Origin: Mesostigma viride
Taxonomy: Eukaryota; Streptophyta; Mesostigmatophyceae; Mesostigmatales; Mesostigmataceae
Reading direction: 5' to 3'
Assembly: GCA_009746045.1 (NCBI GenBank)
Contig: RPFO01000669.1
Span: 1-63,564, forward strand
Length of the DNA stretch: 63,564 bases
Part shown: positions 46,677-58,507 of the stretch, piece after piece
How positions within the stretch are numbered: position 1 is the stretch's first letter
Layout: each line of letters opens with the position of its first letter
Notes under the pieces: model-generated
The model's database searches: none
Seen by the model: only the letters and a program-made list of their open reading frames with translations
What the model was told of the DNA's origin: nothing
Position numbers and translations under genes: made by a program

Positions 46677-49600
46677 GTGAGGTTGGCATGCGGGCTGGTG
46701 CAGGGGAGGCCAGCTCGACCCCCCAGGTGTACTCACCCTACCTGGGTGCTCAGGTGGCGGTGCTAGCAGGCACTAGGGAGAAGGGGGGCCACCTGGAGCA
46801 TGGGACAGCTGCAGAAGGGGGAAGGGCAGTGTCTCAGGGGATGGGGAATGAGTGGGTTGGAGGCGCTGCAGGGGGGCACACCGCAGCGGGCGGGCCGCCG
46901 GTAGGTGGTACCTCACCAGACCCTAGTTCAGCACATGTGAATGGTGCGGCGTGCGGTGAGGCAGCCGGGTCGCTCAGTGTACTTAAGGGGAGGGTCCCAT
47001 AGAAATATATCAAAACTTACCCCCCCTAATAACTACAGAAATGCAACTGACAACCACTGAATGATGTTTGGGGACCATAAACATGATGTTTGGGCATGCA
47101 TACCACCACTTGTTGGGGGTACTACCCCCAGCCATACACCGGCTATGAGCTAAAAATAGAAAAAAACGCTGTCCGGGGCACATCTTGCCCAGAACAGTGG
47201 GAGAACCAATTGCATGAAAAAAGCACAACCCATATAAAAATGTCATGGGACATTGTTTCTACCTAATTGGATCAACAAAATCAGCACATCCCTTTGAGTT
47301 ATTAATTTTTGGGCCAAAAATACGCTTTTTTAGGCGGGGCGTCCCCATACACACTCATAACACATCAATTAGGCCTGAAAAGCACAAGTCAAATTCTGTC
47401 ATGACCATAGAAGGCACTGTCAAAGTTTGGTGGCATTCTGAGCTCAGCTGTAGCAGTTATTAATTTTGGCAGTTGGCCACCTGTGCAGACGCTAAGGAAG
47501 GCATTAGTGAGTATTAAGGCACACTAAAACTTCCTATGCCATCCAAAAGGCTCCGAACCATGCCCAATTCGACCACAATGTACAAGGAGGTGGCTGGGCA
47601 CGTCATGTGCCCTTGCCTTACCTCGACACGGGCAACCTGTTGCGTGTGTGCACAACAATGAGGCAGGTAGCTCTACATGCCTAGCCAACACTTCTAAAGC
47701 ATATTCCAGGTTTATGGTGTGGGCATCCTCCCAAAACCAAGCTCAAACACACCCTAGAAAGCCATATCCACTAATTGCCCAACAAGGGTAACAACAGACA
47801 GTCCACAGAGAAAGCAGAATTATCATACATGCTGCTTGCCAAGGCTTCTTACCATGGTTACCTTGCCTTGCTAGCATATGAATTAGGGCTCTCCCATTTT
47901 AGTGGGAGAAAGGCCAACAAGACAACGATAACCCCTACCTACGTGCAGTTCCACCCATGCAGTATGCCCCTCATAAAAACCACTGCCACCTTTCTTTCCA
48001 GCGCAATTGTTTGCCAAGAAACAAACTCAAGCTTGTGAGCCTCTAACCACAATGAAGCCTCTGCTAAGAAAGGCCGCGTCAATATTCACACAAAACTGAG
48101 TGCTGTTAGCAATCTCCTTCCAAGAAACCACTCAGCAAATCCCTGACAACTTGACGATATGCCACGGTCACGCTTTGACACATCCCAGCCATGCAACGTA
48201 CATAAAAACCACTGAAAGGTGCCAGGAATCTGGCGATGCGCAGCACGGAATGGCATTATACCTGGCGCTAACTGCACGGAAAGAAGCCGAAAACTTGCGT
48301 TGATAACCCATAAAGGAAGCGAAACATTCATAGGGTCACGTTGATCACACGATCGTACCATTACCGGAATTGTCCTTCGCCCAGCGGCGCAAGAAAGAAC
48401 AACCTTCCATGGAATAATAAGACGCGCATCCCGCGAGCCTGGAGAGTGTCTTACCGATCATGACGGAAATCTTGCCGAAACCCAGCAAATTTTTTAAAGC
48501 TTTACCAATAACGATTTAAATGCATCCTTGACGCTAGGTAAAGCCCATAAAACCTGACAATCACCGCCGCCAGCGTGCATTCTAATTTATTCCTCTCGAC
48601 GAAAACATCAGATTGGACCCCCGTGGCGATGGTCATCAATAAAATCATCGACACTGCAAAAAACGCGAACTCCGCTACGAAGTAGTATCATTTACTCATC
48701 GTCTTTAAGATTCGCTCAGTTTCTCTGCATTCCGCGAGCTATCTTTTTCTACTCTGCCTGAAAGCACGTCGCCATGGCCAGCTCCGGTAGGGGTGCGCGC
48801 CCCGTGCACCACTTTTTCACGGTACGGACGGGTACCGCGAATTTTTCGGCGCCAAAATATTCGCGCCGGGACCGTCCCCTTAACATGGCCACACGGTTAC
48901 ACAAAGCACTAGGGCATGGGCATGCGGGTGAGGAGTGGGCAGCCATGCTAGGGTTTACAGACTTAGTGGATATGTGCAAGCAGGTGTGGTTAAGGTGTCG
49001 CAAATGTCAGGAGCGGGCACCTAAACCGCACAAGTTCCATGCACGTAGGCCAGAGTTTGAGCGAGGTGTGGTGCAGTGTGATGTATTCATGTATGACGAC
49101 AGAGACTACGTGCTTGCAGTGGGCAGGTTCTCCAGGTACAAGGTCATGGTGCCACTTGAGCGCAAGCTGAAGGAGCACTTGTGTGATGCATTGCGTCTCC
49201 TCAGGTCCAAGTTTGGTGTGGCATCTGTGTTGGAGTGCGATCAGCAGTTTGAGTGCTGTGTGGGTGAGCCGGGTGTGGGGAAGATAGAACTTGCTGGGGT
49301 AGCTGACCACGAGCACCAGGGTCTTGTCGAGCGCCACATACAGACATCGAAGCAGGTGATGGCATGCATGGAGAAGATGAGAACAGGCTCGTATCGTGAG
49401 AGGCTGGTGATCTGCAATGAGATAGAGCAATGTCTCAACAACCGTGTAATGGTCAAGGTGTTGGGTGGGCAGGTGGCAGTCACGCCTAAGGGAGTGGAGA
49501 TGGGCTTGTTGTCACCTGAGGCTGTGGAAGAGTACAGGGATTATTTGAGCGATCGTTACGTGCGCATGGTAAAGATGGACCTGCGACGTGGACAGGTTTA

Positions 49601-52462
49601 TGTGCCGTGCGTGAACGCCAGGGTCTGGGCCTACGCGGAGGGCAGTCATGGAAAACGGGGCCTATGGAGAGGTCCCGGTGTGGTCAAGGAGATCGATCCT
49701 GATCACATGCTTGCTTCGGTAGCGCTAGAGGACAGTTGCTACGACAAGCTGCTAGCGTGGAAACACCTGCGCCCCTACTATGACGGGCTGGGGCCGCCAG
49801 ACCCACCCGCTGAGGAAGGTGTTAGGGACCCCAGTGTGCAGGCTGGGGGTGAGGCGGGGGATCCCGGGGCTGCAGGGGGGGTGAGGGAGGGGGGTGGGCC
49901 TGATCAACCTACTCGCTCCCTTTCGCCGGAAGCTGGGTTGCCACCTTCCAAGGGCGGTCCCGCTAGCGTGGGGTCGGGCGGTTCGGGGGTTGCCCCAGCC
50001 GTTGACGACCAGGAGAAGCAGCGCGCCGCGGTACTAGCCCGCCTAGTGGAGCGCCTGCAGGAAGCTCGACGCGCTGCCACGGTGGGCGAGCAGCGGCAGT
50101 TGGGGGGCAACATCTCGCGGGCCGGCAAGGAGCGGGTGGCCGAAGGTGGGATGGTACCACGGTCCGGTGAGGCGGGTGAGCCAGCCGAAGGTGGGGTTGC
50201 ACGGGCCGGCGATGCTGGGGCATTGACCGCAGGTGCGGGGCAGCAGGCTGGTGGCGTTGGCGGGTTGGCCGACGCGGGGCCTATATTGCCGAGTGAGGGC
50301 GACAGCCCCATGGACGACAGCGAGGCTGTCGAGGAGAGAGGTGAGCCAGGTGAGCTGGTGGCTGCGGTCTCTAAGCTTGCCAACTGGTATTCGGACGGGC
50401 TGGGTAGTTGTCGATTGGAAGTGGACACTGACGCGGTGGTGTGCTTGCTGGGTGAGGGAGTAGCCAGGCATCTGCCGTGCACTGCGTCCAGGTGGAGGTA
50501 TGTGGAGGACTTCTCCGGGTTAGTGAGGATGCCGGTGCGGGGTGAGGTAATGCTGACGATCTTGGGGAGAGAGACGCCGTTTTGCGTGCTCGAGGGGTAT
50601 GATGGACCCGCCATTTTGGGACTTCCTTTCCTGGACCATCCTGATGTGCGGATTCAGAGCTCATTGCTAACCCGAGTAGGTCACGGGTCGATAGAGCTAC
50701 AGTCTTACAAGTCAGTCGAGCCTCTCAGTCGCATTTGCAGCACAGTGGCTAGGCTAGCAGCACTGTCGGGTACGGAGGGTGTAGCGTGGGGCGCTGATCT
50801 CCCGCCAGCTGCTGACCTGGTTATGCCTGCATTACTGCATCCCAACAGCCTAGGAATCACTGAGAGGGACATAGCCGCACATTCCCCGATCACATTCCCT
50901 GAGCTTGTACTGCAGATGTCAACGCCTAGTGGGTTCTCGAGCTGGTGGTGTGCATTCCGTAGGGCACTTGAGGAGTGGCAGGGCTACGGGGTGTATGAAC
51001 CGCTTGACACGGTGCCGAAGGGGGCTAGGGTGCTTCCGCTGAAGATGGTGCTGTCCCACAAGGTGAAGGCAGGTGTGGAGATCTGCTACGTGAGGCCGGT
51101 ATCACAAGAGTTTGCAGGTACTAGCCCGCTGGCCAAGGAGGAGCTCTACACCCCAGGGATGGCATGGGACACGTTCAGGATGGTTAGCATGATTTTTCTT
51201 AGCTTTCTGGACGAAGGCAAGGACTACGCGTGTGCGTCCATTGATGTCAAGCGCGCATTCCCTAACTCTAGCGAGGAAGTGGCGCAAGAGGTGTGGGAGG
51301 GTACTCCGCCTCTAGTGGTGCAGACGCCGCCGTTCTGGAAGGAGGTGGTCACGTCTGAGTTCATGGGTCTGTGCAAGGCTATAGAGGGTCTGCAGAGCGC
51401 GTCGATTGTTTGGAGGATAACCCTCATGCGTGCGTTGGGTGAGATCGCAGAGTTTGAGGTATCTCCCTACGACCCATCGTTGTTCGTGGCGCGGATGCCG
51501 TCTGGTCCTATGTTTGTACAACTGCATGGGGATGACTTGCGTGTCATTGCTTCGCGGTCAGCCTTGCATGCATTCTATGCTGACATTGGGCGGCGGTTCC
51601 CAGTGGGTGAGTTGCAGCAATTGGGGCCGCAGACGCCACGGGTGTTTGCGGGGTGGTGCAAACCCTGCGGGTGGTGTCGGGTAAGCACCGGATGCACTTG
51701 GGTATTCCTGACAAGTACAGGGAGGAGCTCATGCGCGATGTGGAGGAGTTGTGCGCCAAGGGTTTGTGGAGCAGATTGCGTGGCAAGCTCGGCTGGATGG
51801 CAGCGGTGTGTGGGCCTGACCTGCTGGTGTTAAGTAGGACTGTGGATGAGGTGTTGGCTCTCGTTTCTCCGTCTGTGATCAAGCAGTATGTTGCTGAGAG
51901 CCAGGGTGTAGTACTTTCTGGTTTGTCTCTTTCTCAGCCGATTGTGTTGCATTGCTTTGCTGACACGTCTGGCGAGGGCAGGGAGCTCACCAAGACGAGA
52001 GCTCGCATGGGCGGCTTGTTTGTGCTCTCCAACCCCAAGGGCAATGGTTCGCTCTGTGGGTGGTACTCTAGGTTGTGCCGCAGGGTGGCAGTTGGATCGG
52101 ATACCAATGAGTGTCGCGGGGTGTGTGAGTGCATCAAGGCGTCCCTGTATCTAGAGCAATTTCTGCGCTGGATGGGCAAGTGGCTGGATGCTCGTTTGGT
52201 ACTGACCACGACTGTGCATACCGACAGTCAGCCGCTTGTGAGTTTCATTCTCAACAGCCTGTCCAGGACGCGCGACCTGGATTTCCTACTACTCAAGGAA
52301 CTGTCATACGCAGTGAGCGTGCTTCATCTACCTGGGAAGCTCAACCCGGCTGATGCGCTGACCAAGCTGTTTGCTGGGGCGCGCGACCAGTATCGCCTCC
52401 TGCGGATGGTCATGGGGGGCTCTCTCGGGGATCTGCAAGGACTGCTGGAGGGTTTGATGTAG
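46673..52462 (+). pseudogene. Copia-like pol (IN, PR, RT, RNase H), interrupted
   Basis: Segments 46,673-46,986 and 48,884-51,650, then 51,650-52,462 after a one-base shift. Numbered from 48,774: integrase zinc finger H43, H48, C75, C78; core D103, D156, E186. After a Gly/Pro linker comes a protease-like domain with VDTDAVVCLLGEGVARHL (D551-T-D) and AILGLPFLD (613). Copia-type RT follows with IDVKRAF (D824), KAIEGLQSASIVW and LHGDD (D920, D921) in place of YVDD. RNase H: CFADTSGEG, VHTDSQPLVSF, HLPGKLNPADALTKL. Usual copia order is PR-IN-RT-RH; here PR follows IN. The 1,893-bp TTAA insertion and the frameshift near 51,640 make this copy defective. Confidence 0.75.
46987..48879. mobile_element. 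piggyBac-like non-autonomous insertion (TTAA duplication)
   Basis: TTAA at 46,983-46,986 and 48,880-48,883 flanks a 1,893-bp segment whose ends are inverted repeats, GGGGAGGGTCCC left and GGGACCGTCCCC right (one mismatch). Removing the segment with one TTAA joins two pol frames exactly (SLSVL to NMATRLHKALGHG). No transposase-like frame inside. TTAA duplication is diagnostic of the piggyBac type; the subfamily is not determined. Confidence 0.85.
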
Positions 52463-52936
52463 ATCTGGGCAATGGACCATGTGGCATGAGAATTTCAGGC
52501 TGGCAGGCGTTGGGACGCATTACATGTGGGCTGGGAATGACCCCTGGATCGAGCCCATCTCAGGATGACCCAGTACGGTTGGATAACTCTATCTTGGTGG
52601 GGATGTACCTGATGGGATGGTCCTGGGTTGAGGACCTGATCGGAGGCGGGGACTGTGGTTGGTGATGTGTGAAAGTCCGTGGGTTCAGGGTGTGGTTGGT
52701 GTTGGAGCCGAGGGTGGTCTTTTGATCAGTCTTGTATTCTCGCTTGCTTACTTGACTTACTGACAGATGCTGGTTGTACTACCAGGGCGTGAATGGGCGC
52801 CAAGTGAGGGGTGCGGACTCCCCTAGTACATAGCGTCCTGTGTTAGTGCTTCCTGGTGAGGTGTCTGTCGGTTACTCTCGAGCTGAGTGAGATAATGATT
52901 GGTGGGATGTGTGACTGCTCGGGAAAAAGCGGCTGG
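52463..52936. other. 3' untranslated region of the copia-like element
   Basis: 474 bases from the RNase H stop to the 3' LTR. Nothing recognised apart from the terminal purine tract (GGGAAAAAG, about 52,921). Confidence 0.6.
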
Positions 52937-53519
52937 TGTTATATTATAGGTTTCAGCTCGCAGTCACATGGAAATAATTAATGATTGTGTGCCGGTACTT
53001 AGCCATTTTGTGGTTCGAGGCGTTCGGGTTAATTCGGCGCATTGGGACTTAGCCGTTTTGAGGTTCGGCTGAATTTTGGCTTGTGTGATCCACAACGATT
53101 TAAGTTACGCTGTGTGCGTTATGCCTCGTGAGTTACGCCCTAGACTTTGGCTGTGAGGCACTGGTCCGGTACTGAGGTGCGGACTAGGATTCTGGGTACT
53201 GCCGGCTGGCGTGACAAGTGGCGAGATACTGGTGTGTGTCGATTGGTCGGTACTCGGCTGGTGTGTTGTAACGGAGATGTGTAACGGAGATGCGTTCCCA
53301 GGCTTGCGTCGGTGCCTAGCGCTGCAGGCTAGCCTAGCCGCCTGACAGACGATGATGATCCAAAAGCCAGCATTGTGTTGCGGCGGTCCAACGGTTGTTG
53401 CTGCTATGCTGGCAATGGCTATGGTTGCGCTGGTAAATTAAGCTGGGGCCTTGGCTCTGAGTTTGTAACCTGATTACCGTAAAATTATCATTTAATAAAA
53501 TTCGAACTCGATTTTAACA
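52937..53519 (+). repeat. Copia-like 3' LTR
   Basis: 583 bases, matching 44,823-45,405; followed by CCCCC. Confidence 0.95.
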
Positions 53520-53618
53520 CCCCCTCATCCCGACGCTCGCCCTCCTCGTACCCAGTTAGTCTCCATGCTTTGCTGTAGACTAAGTCTCAAAGGCATTGTG
53601 AATACAACGTATGAATAA

Positions 53619-54044
53619 GCCTTGTAAACCCACATTGGTATGTGAATATAAATACCACGTGGGCTATGCAGATAGGGATGCTAGTCGAGTCGCATACGTT
53701 TCCCTAGATAGGTACTTTGGGTACTGAGGTACGTGACAGATGTCAGTACCCAGTATACGTAGTGTCCTGTCATTGGACGGTACTAGAGTATCCTAGATAG
53801 GGACCGTACTGCAGCGTGCATTGATTTGTGATCGCACGATGCAGTGACTAGGCAGCTACCTGTCATCGTGCGGCCTCGGGCCAACGGTCTGCACCCAACG
53901 GTCACTGGCGGCGCAGCCGGTGAGAGGAACGTTGATAAAGGGTAAACCTATTTTCTAATGAACCAAGCAATTCATTGCTCACAGCTTTCAGTGTTCTCAA
54001 GCAATATATCCCACCGCATTCTAACTTGAATTTTATTTGCTACC
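53619..54044 (+). promoter_or_regulatory. Promoter/leader region of a further element
   Basis: TATAAATA at about 53,648 followed by CCACGTGGGC, several GGTACT/AGTACC motifs, and an untranslated leader up to an ATG at 54,045. It may be part of an LTR, but no second copy is in the window. Confidence 0.35.
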
Positions 54045-54416
54045 ATGGCTATCACGAACAAGAATGTCGCTAAGAAGCTTACCTACAACGAGGATGATGA
54101 TGGGCAGGATCGGCGGATGCCCAGAGACAACAACAAGAAGCCGGCTGGCGATGCGGCCATTTCCAAGAAAAAGAAAAAGAACAAAAAGACTCACAATGGT
54201 TGCCAGGACGAGGGGACGGCGGCTGCAAAGCCGACCGACCTACCCCCCTCCCCTGCGAGGCCGGAGGCCGAGACGGCTCCCCCCGGGGAGACCGGCTTAC
54301 CCTCGACTCCGGCGGCCGCCCCAGCCGCAACCACGGCTGGCGCGGCCATGGCTGCGGAGACCTCGGTGGTAAACCCCACTGAGGTGTTACGTCCCTGCCC
54401 TTTTGGCTGGACGTAA
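54045..54416 (+). pseudogene. Lys-rich ORF cut by the gypsy-2 LTR
   Basis: Begins MAITNKNVAKKLTYNEDDDG, then a lysine run (SKKKKKNKKTHNG) and a Pro/Ala/Thr-rich region. The native sequence stops being readable at 54,384; the last ten codons and stop come from the incoming LTR. Composition and position behind a promoter-like region suggest the start of a gag or a nuclear structural ORF of another retroelement, but no domain is visible. Confidence 0.45.
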
Positions 54417-54968
54417 CAATGGAATAAATTACTAAGGCTGTTTGGTCTATTGAACTTGGGTTTTACGGACCTTGGCTATTGTGTGAATTGGACTAGTTAT
54501 TTTGGTCCTAGGTTGTCCTTTTAGGGGCCGGCGCTGTGGCGCCGCGCCGGTTCTGAGTCTGTCAGTGGTTCTAGGCGTGGATCCTATAGTTGAGGGTCGA
54601 TGTCGGCCCGGATCCTACGTGGAATGAGTGACTCGGATTGTTCTAAGGAAATTGGCGTGTATCTGCGCCGCAACCAACCTAGGTTAAATTGGTCCAAGGA
54701 CGAGAGTCTCGTCCTCTTGGTTTAATGAATGATAAGTGCGAATACGCCTACACATTGAGCCCGGGGCATTATCCATTTGTAATTGGTATTGCTAGCCATT
54801 ATAAGTGTGAACTAATTAGCTTGGCATTAAGCCGTGATGCCAGATATCTCACGACTCACGTCGTGAAGCGCAACCTACTTTAGGCTATCTTGAATTATTC
54901 CTAATTCCGGCAAGAAGGGTCTTTTGCTACGTAGCTCAGGCTAGGTGAGTCTGGGCAGGGACGTAACA
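54385..54968 (+). repeat. 5' LTR of gypsy-like element 2
   Basis: 584 bases starting TGTTACGTCCCTGCC and ending GGCAGGGACGTAACA, a 15-bp perfect terminal inverted repeat. The preceding five bases are TGAGG (expected duplication). CTGGTTATCGGAGG follows, a plausible primer-binding site for initiator-Met tRNA. Confidence 0.7.
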
Positions 54969-55711
54969 CTGGTTATCGGAGGATGTGTGCTGGAAAGGTT
55001 AGCTAACTCTCGCGGAGAGGGTTAGTGAGCCAATTAGGATACCAAGACGAAGCTTGGCGTAGGTAGAGGTTCCGGAATTCAACGATTGCTGTCAGGCCGG
55101 CGGCCAGCCCGTAAAGGGATTCAACGACGACCTAGCAGCAAGCGGCCAGTCTGGGATACTCGGCGGGGCTAGCAATAGTCCTGTGGTGAGGTGCTGTCAA
55201 CTATAGCGTTCAGCCCTCCTGTTTTCAACGACACCTAGTGGCGGCCAGGGCTTGCCTTCAACGACACCGGGTGGCGGCCAGTTCAGGAGGGATTAACGTC
55301 ATCGAAGATGGTACGTCCCCTAGTTAGAATTCTTTCTTTACAAAGCTATGCCTGCTGAAGGCTAGCTGGCGAGCTTGCTCTCTATCCGGGAACGCGCGCG
55401 CAGGGGGTTTATGTTATATGTTGTGCCTCTATAGGTTGTAAATGTTGTTGGTGCCCATGGACGTCGCGGAGACGGACATTCGTTGTTTGACCTGCAAGGG
55501 GTCGTGGGGTGGATACCGTCTGGCTGTTGCCGACTGTGTTGACGGTGTTTACCTCCGTGTGTGCGTATAGCCCGTTCCTGCGGAAGGCTCGGGCGTGTGC
55601 TGTGATATACTCCGTGCTCCCTCTCCTCGTTTGTTTAAGGTCACTGCATTAGAGGTAGCCTGGGTTTCCCCTTTCTCTCTTGCTTGCAAGCCGCTGCCAG
55701 ACTATGATGTA
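54969..55711 (+). other. Leader of gypsy-like element 2 with four TTCAACGA repeats
   Basis: 743 untranslated bases. TTCAACGA occurs at 55,078, 55,120, 55,224 and 55,257, each followed within about 30 bases by GCGGCCAG. The repeats could be a packaging or translation-control region, which is inference. Confidence 0.55.
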
Positions 55712-56053
55712 ACATGCCACGACGTAAAATAAACAAGGGTGGACAGTCTGGATTTCCTTACTACGCACTTAGCTCACGACGGGGATAAGGGTAGGCCTGC
55801 TATATTCTACAGCTGGAAGACGTGTGAGGAGCATATTAAAGATAAGATATTGTCCCAAGGCTCTAGTGCTAAGTGGAAAGGGTTTGATAACATTACAGAT
55901 GCAGATAGGTTTGTTAGGGAACACATGCCATTGCCTGAGGGGATGCACACCACACGTGAATGCTCCAAGCCACCCACACTCAGCAGTCAGGGGGAGGGGA
56001 CAGCAGTTACAGTGACTTTCTCTCAGCTGACCATTGGCCCTAGCAAGCAGTAG
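55712..56053 (+). pseudogene. RNase H1 N-terminal/viroplasmin-like small ORF (gypsy 2)
   Basis: From ATG 55,712 (MPRRKINKGGQSGFPYYAL) a frameshift near 55,770 leads into GDKGRPAIFYSWKTCEEHI, KWKGFDNITDADRFVREHM and a stop at 56,053. The pattern 'YYAl...G.kgrpaifysW..ce..i......akwKgF.....A.rFv' matches the RNase H1 N-terminal/viroplasmin fold. It occupies the same slot, 130 bases before gag, as the intact 42,852-43,244 ORF. Confidence 0.6.
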
Positions 56054-56183
56054 AGGAGACCAGTACTAGGGAGTAGTATTAGGTTCTATAGTTATAGCTC
56101 TATAGCACGTGGTTGCTCTCTCTCTTTCTCTCTTCCTTCCTGGGGAGGTGTTGCCTGCAGTGTAAGATACCGGTACGAGCACC

Positions 56184-58448
56184 ATGCCCACACGGTCCCA
56201 AACAAGGAACGCCAGAGATACAGAGGAAGAGATTAGAGAACGAGATCTAGAGAATACAGAGATAGAACCGGTAGACAACCACGAGCACGGTACAGAGGGT
56301 ATAGAGGTACCACTGCACGTCCAAGCAGGGACAGATACAGGTGAGGTCATGGAGAGACCTGCGGAAGGCTCCCCACGATCCAGAGATCAGAACCCTAGGT
56401 TCCCAGCGGATGGGGACAATATAGACGCCTTACCCAGGCAGGGAGATGACAGGAACGACCGAGAGAGACTCCAAGAGTACTCGCAGCAGCAGCAACGGCA
56501 GCAGCAGCAACAGCAGCAGCAGCAACAGCAGCAGCAGCAACAGCAGCAGCAGCAACAGCAGCAGCAGCAACAGCAGCAACCCCGGACGCAGCAGCAACAA
56601 CCCCAGACGAGACCACAATGGCTACCACCGGATCCAGAGCAGCGGGGAGACGAGAATGGAGATACCCTGCACTACCGCCAGCAGCAGCCAGTCACCGGGC
56701 GACCAACGCATCCTTGGGCAGGTCGGGGGCGGCCCCAGGGACCTCCACCGGGTCCCCCGCACCGGGGCAGACGCAGGGTGTCCTTCGGCAGCACGTCCCT
56801 GTTACCCACGGCGTTATGGTATTCGGACGAGGAAGGGGAGGCCCCAGGGGCAGATGGCGAGTTCGATGACCTGGAAGGAACTAACGAGACGGACGAGGGA
56901 ACTGTCACGCAGGGCCCGCCTGTTGGTACTCATAGACCTCGGACCAGCCCAGGGGAGACCAGGAGCAGTGTCACCACCAGAGACGAGGAGACTCACACGC
57001 CAGTCCAGCGCCCGGCTTCTCAACCGCAGCGTCCACGGGTGCTTAACCAAAGCGCGGTCCCCTCGCCTGCGCCTGCTGGCAACTTCAGTTTCAGCAGGGT
57101 GGCATTGGATGACCCGGGATACGAACACCCCTCGTCCGTCCAGGTGCGGCGGACTCATGGTACGCCGCCCAGATCCAGCCCTCTCCCCCGGTCGCAGCCC
57201 CCCGACTTCGGCGATATCCCCCACGTAGACGTCGGTGGGCCTGTCACCGCCGCAGTAAAGGCCCCACCGATGCCCAATTTCAAGAATGTACCCAAGCTGC
57301 ACGCGGACATGAAACCGCGCGAGTAGAGGAATGGGGACGCATGTGGCGACGACAGTATACCATCTGGCGCAATCATCACAACTGGCAGCTGGCCACCAGT
57401 GATCTGATTGATCTGGTGATTAACTCCTGTATGGACCCCTCGGTGATAAGCATCTTGAACTGTGAGAGCATCGCGTCCCAGTCATACCCGCAAACCTTGG
57501 CGGAACTGATGGACCGCGTGCGTCGCAAGCTGGTGCCCCCAGATGCTACACTCCACGAGCGGATGGCCTTCAGCAAGCTGCGCCAGGGGACCACCCCATA
57601 TCGCGAGTTTCTGTCTAAGTTCGAGTCCAGCGCCGCCTACCTGGCTGACATGACCTGGTACGAGTACAAGAGCAGGTTCATCGAGGCACTCTGTCCTGAG
57701 CTGCAGGATGAGGTATTCAAGCACTATGCCGATGTCCCTTGGGAAGAGTGGGACATCTTGAATATCCAGAGGTATCTCCTACAGGTGGCCGACGTAGTGG
57801 CTCGCGGGCGTGCCCCATCAGTGCGCCGTTTCTTCAGACCTACTCCCCGCGACGGGTGAACCAGATGTACTCCACTGATTTCGCCGGCGAGGAGGAGGAC
57901 GAGTACCTCGACGACCCTGACGAGGGCTACACTGATCCTGGCGTCAACGCGATCGACGCTAGCAAGGCGCGCTGTTTCATGTGCAGCGAGGTGGGGCACC
58001 TCAAGCGCGACTGCCCCAAGCTCCGGGGCAAGAACGCCAGTCGTGGGACAGGAGAGGGACACCCAGTGTTCGTTTCTCCGGCCCGGCCTTCGGCAGCCGC
58101 CCCGACTCCTCCGGTCCTCGGGATCGACCCCGCAACGCGGGTGAGCGTGCGGCTCGCCTGCAGCACGCCAGACAGGCCCCGACGCAGTACCAGCAGCCGC
58201 GACCACCCGCGACCAGCTCTACCAAGGGTGTGTTGCGTGCGGTCAACGAGATGGAGGCGCGGCGACAGTCCTCCTCTTCAGGCCAAACGCAGGCAGTGGC
58301 TGGCTACGAGTACGACGATGAGGAGGGGGGGCTGACGAGAGGAGGAGGGGGGAAGAGGGCGGGTGGTCGGGCGAGGCGGCCTCCCGTCCCACCGCTCCTC
58401 GGGAGTAGTAGCCCTGCCCATGGGCTTGGGTCCCGGGGTAGGGGATAG
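56184..58448 (+). pseudogene. Gag of gypsy-like element 2, frameshifted
   Basis: Three or four overlapping frames make one gag. 56,184-57,326: charged N-terminus, Gln-rich tract (56,482-56,610), Pro/Arg-rich region and NFKNVPKLHADMKP. After a shift near 57,315: EEWGRMWRRQYTIW, SILNCESIASQSYPQTLAEL, KLVPPDATLHERMAFSKLRQ and ILNIQRYLLQVADVV, aligned with the gag core at 44,100-44,620. After a shift near 57,835: an acidic stretch and the knuckle CFMCSEVGHLKRDC. Beyond 58,040 the best frame (57,981-58,448) ends at a stop. The Gln tract uses mixed CAG/CAA codons. Confidence 0.7.
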
Positions 58449-58507
58449 GATAGAAAAATGGTAGCCCAGACGCGGAGTCAACTAGAGTAGAGGTAGATGT
58501 TAATAAC

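Larger units (their letters stand above)
44823..53519 (+). mobile_element. Copia-like LTR retrotransposon, CCCCC duplication
   Basis: 583-bp LTRs at 44,823-45,405 and 52,937-53,519, starting TGTTATATTATAGG and ending CGATTTTAACA, apparently identical. CCCCC flanks both ends (44,818-44,822; 53,520-53,524). The interior codes gag, then an integrase-protease-RT-RNase H polyprotein; it is itself interrupted by a TTAA-flanked insertion. A purine tract GGGAAAAAG precedes the 3' LTR. It interrupts the gag gene of gypsy-like element 1. Confidence 0.95.

Noticed and set aside
48774-48883. ATG at 48,774 as the native pol start
   Set aside because: It lies inside the TTAA-flanked insertion; the frame before the insertion joins pol exactly without it.
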